DNA of 6,714 nucleotides. It comes from a bacterium. GTDB taxonomy: Bacteria > Ratteibacteria > UBA8468. Where the stretch lies: assembly GCA_030672255.1 (NCBI GenBank), contig DAOVGU010000163.1:1-6714 (forward strand). The letters are read 5' to 3'. Positions 1-4,806 of the stretch are shown piece by piece (within the stretch, counting starts at the first letter, position 1; each line of letters opens with the position of its first letter). The notes beneath the pieces are model-generated. The model was not told the DNA's origin. It saw only the letters and a program-made list of their open reading frames with translations, and did no database searches. Position numbers and translations under genes: made by a program.

Positions 1-2
1 CT

Positions 3-308
3 CTCCATAGTGAACTCCTGCGGGTAGAGCATCTGCCATTTTTAAAGGAATTAAAGGTAGAATACTTTGACCCCAGCGCCGACCAATACCTGACACCGGA
101 ACTTCTGCGTCAACATTGCCCCTGTAAATTCCAGTCCCGCATTCTGCAGTGGGAGATATTTAACTCTTCTGCAGAGGAACTGGAGGCAAGGTATCGTAAA
201 ATAGCCGAATCCAAACCTTATGTAATCAGTTTTTTTATGAGTAGATTGGAGAATGAGCCAAAAATTAAACATCTTTTAGAAATAGCCCGAAAGATGAAAG
301 GGGAATAA
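3..308 (+). CDS. C-terminal end of an unrecognised protein (5' truncated by window edge)
   Basis: An open frame runs from base 3 to a TAA at 306-308, giving 101 residues with no in-frame stop. The first in-frame ATG is at 237, well inside the frame, so this is the tail of a gene that begins upstream. Its reality is supported by the length of stop-free sequence, by codon use like that of the neighbouring genes, and by a charged helical end (LLEIARKMKGE). Visible features are a CPC pair at visible residues 39-41, a segment rich in Glu and Arg (EELEARYRKIAE), and no membrane span. I do not recognise the family. It lies 75 nt upstream of the aminotransferase gene on the same strand and could belong to the same transcription unit, but the palindrome-bearing gap makes that uncertain. 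Confidence 0.7.
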   Translation, partial: LHSELLRVEHLPFLKELKVEYFDPSADQYLTPELLRQHCPCKFQSRILQWEIFNSSAEELEARYRKIAESKPYVISFFMSRLENEPKIKHLLEIARKMKGE

Positions 309-335
309 TTTATTGTATGGAATTTCAATAAATTT

Positions 336-374
336 CCCCTCTTCTTAATCCTCCCCCTTGGGAGATAGGTGGGG
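336..374. repeat. Imperfect GC-rich palindrome in the leader of the aminotransferase gene
   Basis: CTCCC at 351-355 pairs with GGGAG at 360-364 across a CCTT loop. An outer CCCC at 336-339 faces GGGG at 371-374, with mismatched sequence between the two stems. It looks like a decayed copy of a CCCCTC...TTGGGAG...GGGG type dispersed palindrome. There is no T-run after it, so an intrinsic terminator is unlikely. The right arm overlaps the AGGTGGGG stretch that probably serves as the ribosome binding site of the next gene, so folding in mRNA could mask that site. This family is unrelated to the ATTCC palindromes downstream. Confidence 0.4.
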
Positions 375-383
375 ATGTAACTT

Positions 384-1709
384 ATGTCTAAATTAGCAAT
401 TTTTGGAGGAGCAAAAGCGGTTCAGACTGACCCGGGCAATATGTTCACCTGGCCAATCATCACCAAAGAGATTGAAGAGGCGGTCTTAGAGGTATTGCGT
501 GCGGGAAATATGTCCGGGACTGACGTAACCAAGAAATTTGAAGAGGAATATGCCGCCTGGCATAAGATGAAGTATGCTCTTGGCCATAGCACCGGCACCG
601 GCGCTTTGCATGGAGCAATGTTTGGTTTGGGTATCGGCAAAGGGGATGAAATAATCTGCCCTTCCATCACCTATTGGGCTTCGGCTTTACCGATATTTTC
701 CCTTGGGGGAACGGTTGTCTTTACCGAGATTGACCCGGAAACCCTATGTATTGACCCGAATGATATTGAGAAAAGGATTACCGAGAGAACAAAGGCGATT
801 TTAGTGGTCCATTATGCAGCGATGCCGGCAGATATGGATTCCATTATAAAGATTGCCAAAAAGCACAATATTAAAGTGATTGAGGATTGCTCCCATGCTC
901 ATGGCGCATTGTATAAAGGAAAAGTGGTGGGAACAATCGGTGATGTATCTGCCTTTTCTCTGATGAGTGGCAAATCCTTCCCCTGCGGAGAAGCTGGAAT
1001 TATGCTTACCAATGAGCAAAGAGTTTATGAGCGGGCGCTTGCCTTTGGCCATTATGCCCGGCATAATGAGATTCAATTAGAAGATATCAAAGTAGGTAGC
1101 GGCCTTCCCCAGGGTGGCTATAAATACAGGATGCACCAGCTTTCCTCTGCTGTTGGAAGGGTGCAATTGAAAAGTTATCCTCAGCAGATGGCCGAGATCG
1201 ATAAAGCAATGAACTACTTCTGGGGCCTTCTTGAAGGAACCCCGGGAATCAGAGGACATCGACCGGAAAAGAATTCCAAGACTACCAAAGGTGGTTGGTA
1301 TAGCCCTTTAGGCCTTTATTATCCTGAGGAATTGGAGGATCTCTCAGTGAGCAGATTTTGCGAGGCAGTAATTGCCGAGGGATTCTCCGCCAACCCCGGA
1401 TGCAACAAACCTCTGCATCTCCACCCAATCTTCAATACCATTGATGTTTATCATCAAGGAAAACCAACCAGGATTGCTAATTCTGCCGCTGATATAAGAC
1501 AACCTTTGAGAAGTCTGCCGGTCTCAGAGGGTATCCAAGAAAAGGTGTTTTCGATTCCTTGGTTTAAGCACTATCGTCCAAAAATCATCGAGGAGCACGC
1601 AACTGCTTTCAAAAAAGTGGCAGAAAACTATAAGGCATTGCTCCCCGGGGATAAAGGAAACCCAGAAGATATTGGGAGTTGGGGACTGACTTTTCGTAAA
1701 AAAGATTGA
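384..1709 (+). CDS. DegT/DnrJ/EryC1/StrS-family PLP-dependent aminotransferase
   Basis: Predicted cytosolic fold-type I PLP enzyme of 441 residues that would transfer an amino group, usually from Glu or Gln, to a keto sugar or keto cyclitol, or run in reverse. Seen in the sequence: a cofactor phosphate-binding stretch HSTGTGALHG at 68-77; EDCSHAHG at 167-174 with Asp168 placed to contact the pyridine nitrogen; FSLMSGK at 191-197 with Lys197 as the Schiff-base lysine; and the following GEAG at 202-205, where most relatives have GEGG. GYKYRMHQLSSAVG at 245-258 matches the usual NYRM-type segment. With Lys197 present it should be an aminotransferase rather than a lysine-less dehydratase. It is somewhat longer than the usual 370-400 residues, with a C-terminal extension beyond about 395. 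AGGTGGGG at 367-374 sits 9 nt before the ATG. The oxidoreductase gene follows after 12 nt, so the two are probably co-translated. The family call is firm; the substrate is unknown, and an StsC-like cyclitol or a nucleotide-sugar enzyme are both possible. Confidence 0.93.
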   Translation: MSKLAIFGGAKAVQTDPGNMFTWPIITKEIEEAVLEVLRAGNMSGTDVTKKFEEEYAAWHKMKYALGHSTGTGALHGAMFGLGIGKGDEIICPSITYWASALPIFSLGGTVVFTEIDPETLCIDPNDIEKRITERTKAILVVHYAAMPADMDSIIKIAKKHNIKVIEDCSHAHGALYKGKVVGTIGDVSAFSLMSGKSFPCGEAGIMLTNEQRVYERALAFGHYARHNEIQLEDIKVGSGLPQGGYKYRMHQLSSAVGRVQLKSYPQQMAEIDKAMNYFWGLLEGTPGIRGHRPEKNSKTTKGGWYSPLGLYYPEELEDLSVSRFCEAVIAEGFSANPGCNKPLHLHPIFNTIDVYHQGKPTRIANSAADIRQPLRSLPVSEGIQEKVFSIPWFKHYRPKIIEEHATAFKKVAENYKALLPGDKGNPEDIGSWGLTFRKKD

Positions 1710-1715
1710 GGAGGT
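1708..1715 (+). promoter_or_regulatory. Strong Shine-Dalgarno site for the oxidoreductase gene
   Basis: GAGGAGGT lies 6 nt before the ATG at 1722 and its first two bases are the last two of the preceding TGA stop (1707-1709). This fixes the start and implies translational coupling or re-initiation between the aminotransferase and oxidoreductase. It is the best ribosome binding site in the window. Confidence 0.85.
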
Positions 1716-1721
1716 AAAAAA

Positions 1722-2681
1722 ATGGGAAAGATAGTAAAGGTTGGGGTTATAGGACTTGGCCCTAATGGAAGACAGCATCTTGCCAGCTATCAGAATCACC
1801 CTGGCGCCGAAGTAGTAGCAGTTTGTGATGTAGATGAAAGTTTAGTTAAAGAAGTAGCCAAGCAGCATAATATTGCTAACACTTACACCGACCTCAGTAT
1901 ACTGGAACAAAGAGATATTGATATGGTTGCCGTTTGCGCTCCGAATCCTTTTCATGGAGAATATACTATTCGTGTTTTGGAAACCGGCAAGCATGTCTTT
2001 GTGGAAAAACCGATGGCTCTGGAGATAGAAAGTGTAGAGAGAATAGTTGAGCTACACCGTGAGACTCACCTTGAGGTGATGACCGGGCTAATTCGCCGTT
2101 TCAACCCGCTTTCTCAGTTAGTGAAACATCTCATTGATGAGGGTATATTGGGAGAGATATTTTATGTGGAAAGTGACTATATTCATGACTTACGTGGCTA
2201 TCGGCATCTGGAAAACCCTTTTGGCTCAGATGGTATACATCCGCTGGATATTCTTCGTTGGTATGTGGGGGATGTAGTAGAGGTCCAGGCTTATAGCAAC
2301 AAGAAAATTTGGCCAGAGATAAAAGATCCAACTACAGTGGCAATCTATAAGTTCAAGAGTGGTTGCATAGGAAAGGTAACGGTTACCTGGGTACCAATAG
2401 GTACTCAAACACATGGTGCCCGTGTATTTGGCTCTAAGGCAACAGTTGTAAATGACAGAATCTGTCTTCCAGGAACGAATGAGTTTATTTCTCTTCCCGT
2501 AGAAAATATTGCTGGGCATCCATATAACCCAGAAGATATACACTTCATTGACTGCCTGATTCAGGGAAAGGAACCCTTAATAAATTGTCTCGAAGGGGCA
2601 AAAAGTACTGTTGCCTGTTTATTGGTGAAAGATGCTATAAAGGAGCGAAAACCAATAGTCATTCCTCAGTTTGAAGAATAA
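1722..2681 (+). CDS. Gfo/Idh/MocA-family NAD(P)-dependent oxidoreductase
   Basis: Predicted cytosolic sugar or polyol dehydrogenase of 319 residues. The N-terminal Rossmann domain carries GLGPNGRQH at 11-19 and ends its second strand in VCDVDES at 34-40; an acidic residue there usually favours NAD(H). EKP at 95-97 is the family motif with the catalytic Lys96. The C-terminal alpha/beta domain starts near 125 and holds GSDGIHPLDILRW at 168-180, with His173 in the usual catalytic histidine position. In myo-inositol dehydrogenases an Asp lies four residues before that His (D-x-G-x-H); here that place is Ser169 and the Asp is one residue later, at 170. The family includes inositol, glucose-fructose, UDP-N-acetylhexosamine and scyllo-inositol dehydrogenases, so the substrate cannot be fixed. 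Its tight link to the aminotransferase suggests they share a keto intermediate: the oxidoreductase would make or use the ketone that the aminotransferase converts to or from an amine. Confidence 0.92.
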   Translation: MGKIVKVGVIGLGPNGRQHLASYQNHPGAEVVAVCDVDESLVKEVAKQHNIANTYTDLSILEQRDIDMVAVCAPNPFHGEYTIRVLETGKHVFVEKPMALEIESVERIVELHRETHLEVMTGLIRRFNPLSQLVKHLIDEGILGEIFYVESDYIHDLRGYRHLENPFGSDGIHPLDILRWYVGDVVEVQAYSNKKIWPEIKDPTTVAIYKFKSGCIGKVTVTWVPIGTQTHGARVFGSKATVVNDRICLPGTNEFISLPVENIAGHPYNPEDIHFIDCLIQGKEPLINCLEGAKSTVACLLVKDAIKERKPIVIPQFEE

Positions 2682-2693
2682 ACTTAGCAAGGA

Positions 2694-2733
2694 AAGAGAG
2701 GTAATACCTCAGTGAACACCGTTTCCTCTCTCT
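2694..2733. repeat. Overlapping alternative hairpins after the oxidoreductase stop
   Basis: GAGGT (2698-2702), AAT loop, ACCTC (2706-2710) forms a small perfect palindrome. The same left arm, AGAGAGG at 2695-2701, can instead pair with CCTCTCT at 2725-2731. The two pairings exclude each other. There is no U-tract after either, so a classical intrinsic terminator is not supported, and the stems are short enough that chance cannot be ruled out. Confidence 0.3.
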
Positions 2734-2819
2734 GTCATTCCTGCCCCTGCTTACTGACTGCAGGGGTAAACTTAGCAGGAATCTAAAATGGATTCCCGCT
2801 GACTAATTGCGGGAATGAC
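2734..2819. repeat. Complete two-hairpin palindromic element (ATTCCTG plus ATTCCCG units)
   Basis: The element begins GTCATTCCTGC (2734-2744) and ends GCGGGAATGAC (2809-2819), so its termini are inverted copies of GTCATTCC. Hairpin one pairs ATTCCTGC (2737-2744) with GCAGGAAT (2775-2782), and its interior holds a second stem, CCCCTGC (2744-2750) with GCAGGGG (2760-2766), around loop TTACTGACT. Hairpin two pairs ATTCCCGC (2792-2799) with GCGGGAAT (2809-2816) around loop TGACTAATT. Between them are only a few bases ending in GG. Related copies fill the next two long spacers. Small non-coding dispersed palindromes of this type are common in bacteria; no coding sequence is present. Confidence 0.88.
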
Positions 2820-2829
2820 AACACATTCT

Positions 2830-2868
2830 GTCATTCCTGTGAAAACAGGAATCTATTGCGGGAATGAC
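2830..2868. repeat. Partial palindromic element: one hairpin plus an orphan arm
   Basis: ATTCCTGT (2833-2840) pairs perfectly with ACAGGAAT (2845-2852) across a GAAA loop, preceded by GTC and followed by C. After TATT comes a lone GCGGGAATGAC (2858-2868) with no partner ATTCCCGC arm, as if the left half of the second hairpin was deleted. The outer GTCATTCC...GGAATGAC boundary is still kept. Confidence 0.85.
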
Positions 2869-2905
2869 ACGGGGTTGACTGAATATTTACAAAGAGAGAA
2901 ATGAA

Positions 2906-2912
2906 AAGGAGA
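2906..2912 (+). promoter_or_regulatory. Shine-Dalgarno site for the first amidohydrolase
   Basis: AAGGAGA lies 7 nt before the ATG at 2920 and decides the start. An upstream ATG at 2901 is in another frame. No good -35/-10 pair was found: TTGACT at 2875-2880 has no TATAAT-like partner at about 17 nt. Confidence 0.7.
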
Positions 2913-2919
2913 AAAGGAA

Positions 2920-3717
2920 ATGATAATAGATTGTCACCACCATCTCGGTGAGGAGCAAGATTATGCTGAAAAACTTGCGGCTGAATGCAAAAGATTAAAG
3001 ATAGATAAGGTTTGTCTGATGGGAATACCCGATTATTATGGCCGTTCTACAAACTCGCAAATTAAAGAGGCAATAAAGAAATATCCGGATTTGCTCATTG
3101 GATTTGCCTTTGCCGATTTAAGAACAATTATTCCGGATGAGATTAATAGGTTTAAGGAGGAAGGTTTTCGTGGCTTAAAATTTATCAACCCCCCGGCTAA
3201 TTACGATACTGAGAAATTTGATAGAATCTATCAGAGGGCAGAAGAGTTAGGAATGGTAACGTTATTCCATTTAGGGATTGTTGCCAGAGATGAATTAAAA
3301 GGTCCATATCGCATCAGTTCCGATTATATGAAACCAATCTATCTGGACACCATCGCCAGAATCTTTCCTTCTCTTACCATCATTGGCGCACATTTAGGAA
3401 ATCCCTGGTATGAAGAGGCAACAATGTCTGCGCGCTGGAATCCCAATCTCTATTTTGATCTGAGCGGTTCAACATTAAAGAAGAAAACACCCGAATTTTT
3501 AGGGGGTCTTCTCTGGTGGACACCACAAACACGCTACCGTGACCCTGAAGGAAGGTATGCCTGGGAGAAGATTCTTTTTGGCTCAGATGTTCCCTATAAT
3601 GAGATTGGGGAGGTGATGACAGATTATCAGAAGGTCTTAGATAAATTAAAGATTAATCGGGAAATTCAGGATAAAATCTTTGGTGGGACAATGGCAGAGA
3701 TATTAAAATTGGGGTAG
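2920..3717 (+). CDS. Amidohydrolase-2 family TIM-barrel metal-dependent hydrolase
   Basis: Predicted cytosolic 265-residue (beta/alpha)8 hydrolase of the amidohydrolase superfamily. Metal and catalytic positions visible in order: HxH at His6 and His8 (DCHHHLG), GLKF at 85-88 with Lys87 on the next barrel strand, His117 in LFHLG, His158 in GAHLGNP, and Asp223 in FGSDVP. All usual ligands are present, so an active enzyme is expected, with one or two divalent metals. Characterised relatives include sugar and aromatic lactonases, ACMSD and resorcylate decarboxylases. Hydrolysis of a lactone made by the preceding dehydrogenase is an attractive but unproven role. The C-terminal IFGGTMAEIL has Thr where many relatives have Asn in GGNAxRLL. 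It is flanked on both sides by repeat-filled spacers and shares its overall plan with the amidohydrolase at 4807, but the two are clearly diverged and not a recent duplication. Confidence 0.9.
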   Translation: MIIDCHHHLGEEQDYAEKLAAECKRLKIDKVCLMGIPDYYGRSTNSQIKEAIKKYPDLLIGFAFADLRTIIPDEINRFKEEGFRGLKFINPPANYDTEKFDRIYQRAEELGMVTLFHLGIVARDELKGPYRISSDYMKPIYLDTIARIFPSLTIIGAHLGNPWYEEATMSARWNPNLYFDLSGSTLKKKTPEFLGGLLWWTPQTRYRDPEGRYAWEKILFGSDVPYNEIGEVMTDYQKVLDKLKINREIQDKIFGGTMAEILKLG

Positions 3718-3734
3718 TGTCAAAATAGAATGAA

Positions 3735-3770
3735 AGGAATGGATTCCCGCTTACTAACTGCGGGAATGGC
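3735..3770. repeat. ATTCCCGC hairpin with truncated upstream partner
   Basis: ATTCCCGC (3743-3750) pairs perfectly with GCGGGAAT (3760-3767) around loop TTACTAACT, followed by GGC where other copies have GAC. AGGAAT at 3735-3740, directly before it, looks like the remnant of the right arm of a CAGGAATC hairpin, so this is the 3' part of the two-hairpin element. It begins about 17 nt after the stop of the upstream amidohydrolase. Confidence 0.82.
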
Positions 3771-3787
3771 AAGGAGGAGCTATTATA

Positions 3788-3840
3788 GGAATGACAAAGT
3801 GCCTGTCATTCCTGTGCAAACAGGAATCTAATAACGGGGA
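3788..3840. repeat. Orphan GGAATGAC arm and ATTCCTGT hairpin running into a start region
   Basis: GGAATGAC at 3788-3795 is an unpaired terminal arm. Then GTC plus ATTCCTGT (3808-3815) pairs with ACAGGAAT (3820-3827) across a GCAA loop, ending 18 nt before the ATG at 3846. The following bases, CTA then ATAACGGGGA, align with CTATTGCGGGAATGAC of the partial copy at 2830-2868, so the degenerate end of the repeat reaches the ribosome binding site of the downstream gene. Confidence 0.75.
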
Positions 3841-3841
3841 G
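3836..3841 (+). promoter_or_regulatory. Probable repeat-derived ribosome binding site
   Basis: GGGGAG lies 4 nt before the ATG at 3846. It is the only purine-rich site near this start and falls where other repeat copies have CGGGAATGAC. The spacing is short and the match to AGGAGG is partial, so initiation may be modest. The hairpin at 3808-3827 sits immediately upstream and would lie in the 5' untranslated region. Confidence 0.5.
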
Positions 3842-3845
3842 AAAA

Positions 3846-4646
3846 ATGAAGGCAAGTATTACCATTTATAGTTTGGCTCAGTATTTTTCTGCAAAGAAGA
3901 TGACCATAAAAGAATTTATTGAGTATGCATCCAAAATTGGTTTTGAGGGGGTTGATCTGGGCTATTACTGGGAGGACAAAGAAAGGGAATTTGCGGAAGT
4001 TCCGCAATGGCTGCAGGATAACAACATTGCTCTCTCGGGATATATTGTAGGCAATAACTTTGGCTCGGTAGTGGGGACAGACAAGGTTGAGGAAGAGATT
4101 GACAAAACAAAATTGGCGATTGATGAAGCAAAAGAATTAGGAGCAAAGGTCTTGAGAGTTTTTGCCGGAGGAAGAGAAGGGCTAAGTTGGGAGGAAGGAA
4201 GCAATTTAATCTGTGATTGTTTAGCTGAATGCACCGAATACGGAAAACAGAACAATATTGTTTTAGCTCTTGAAGACCATCATGGATTAGCGGCTAATTC
4301 AAGCCAGGTTCTTTTCTATATCAACAAAATAAATTCGCCCTTTCTCCGGGTAAACGTAGATATCGGTAATTTTTGGTCTGGAGGAGAGATACCGGTAGAT
4401 GGTGTAAAGAATACCGCTTCCTATGCCGCGATGGTCCATGTTAAGGATGTCAAAAAGGTTGACGACGAATTAAAATCGGTTCCTGTAGGAGAAGGAGATA
4501 TAGATTTCACCGAATGTTTCAGAATACTAAAGGATGCCGGTTACGATGGTTACCTCTCATTGGAGTATGAAGCCAAGGAGAATGCCAAAATCGGGATAGA
4601 AAAAAGTATTAAACATATGAAGGAATGTTTAAGTGAAATTAAATAA
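3846..4646 (+). CDS. Sugar phosphate isomerase/epimerase-like TIM-barrel protein
   Basis: Predicted cytosolic protein of 266 residues in the xylose isomerase-like / AP endonuclease 2 TIM-barrel family. The four usual metal ligands are visible at the barrel strand ends: Glu143 in LALEDHHG, Asp172 in VNVDIGNF, His198 in MVHVKD, and Glu240 in LSLEYE. GFEGVDLG at 32-39 is the typical first-strand segment. GEGDIDF at 216-221 matches the conserved G-G-D/E-G-xIDF loop before the last strands. The length matches single-domain relatives such as keto-sugar 3-epimerases, hydroxypyruvate isomerase and inosose dehydratase (IolE). With an oxidoreductase and aminotransferase upstream, an isomerase, epimerase or dehydratase acting on a keto-sugar or inosose fits, but the sequence does not choose between them. 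The gene has its own repeat-rich leader and its stop touches the next repeat. Confidence 0.9.
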   Translation: MKASITIYSLAQYFSAKKMTIKEFIEYASKIGFEGVDLGYYWEDKEREFAEVPQWLQDNNIALSGYIVGNNFGSVVGTDKVEEEIDKTKLAIDEAKELGAKVLRVFAGGREGLSWEEGSNLICDCLAECTEYGKQNNIVLALEDHHGLAANSSQVLFYINKINSPFLRVNVDIGNFWSGGEIPVDGVKNTASYAAMVHVKDVKKVDDELKSVPVGEGDIDFTECFRILKDAGYDGYLSLEYEAKENAKIGIEKSIKHMKECLSEIK

Positions 4647-4695
4647 AGTGCCATTCCTGTGCAAGCTTGTCCCTTTGAAAAAAGGGACAGGAATC
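4645..4695. repeat. ATTCCTGT hairpin with a second perfect hairpin nested in its loop
   Basis: ATTCCTGT (4653-4660) pairs with ACAGGAAT (4687-4694). Inside, TGTCCCTTT (4668-4676) pairs perfectly over 9 bp with AAAGGGACA (4681-4689) around GAAA; the two stems share bases 4687-4689, so only one can be full-length at a time. The 5' flank AAAGTGCC (4645-4652) also precedes the copy at 3805, there followed by an extra TGTC. Relative to that copy, about 22 nt have been inserted after GCAA. The first bases overlap the TAA stop of the upstream gene (4644-4646). There is no T-run, so it is not called as a terminator. Confidence 0.8.
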
Positions 4696-4705
4696 CAAAG
4701 AAAGT

Positions 4706-4735
4706 GGATTCCCGATTACTAACCTCGGGAATGAC
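4706..4735. repeat. ATTCCCGA hairpin with compensated stem change
   Basis: ATTCCCGA (4708-4715) pairs with TCGGGAAT (4725-4732) around loop TTACTAACC, preceded by GG and followed by GAC. The eighth stem pair is A-T here and C-G in the copies at 2792 and 3743, a change on both arms that keeps the pairing. A decayed further arm, CTATTGCCGAGAATGATAAC at 4747-4766, resembles the CTATTGCGGGAATGAC end at 2854-2868. Confidence 0.85.
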
Positions 4736-4806
4736 AACGTATGGGGCTATTGCCGAGAATGATAACATATCTGTGTTAATCTTGTGGTTAAAAAGTGTAA
4801 AGAAAA

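Noticed and set aside
801..1259. Reverse-strand open frames inside the aminotransferase gene
   Set aside because: They lie antisense within a gene with a complete family motif set, have no ribosome binding sites of note and no recognisable protein features.
2734..2868. CRISPR-like array
   Set aside because: The units are palindromes of variable length with no constant repeat-spacer period, and no cas genes are present.
2875..2903. Sigma-70 promoter for the first amidohydrolase from TTGACT
   Set aside because: No TATAAT-like hexamer occurs at 16-18 nt; the expected place reads GAAATG.
3788..3845. Riboswitch upstream of the isomerase-like gene
   Set aside because: The structure there is explained by the repeat hairpin shared with other spacers, and no known aptamer core is seen.
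3916..4255. Two overlapping reverse-strand open frames in the isomerase-like gene
   Set aside because: Low-complexity Ser/Pro/Leu-rich translations typical of antisense shadows of an acidic, Glu/Lys-rich protein.
4668..4689. Intrinsic terminator after the isomerase-like gene
   Set aside because: The stem is perfect but AT-rich at its top, and no T-run follows on the + strand; it also sits inside a repeat hairpin.
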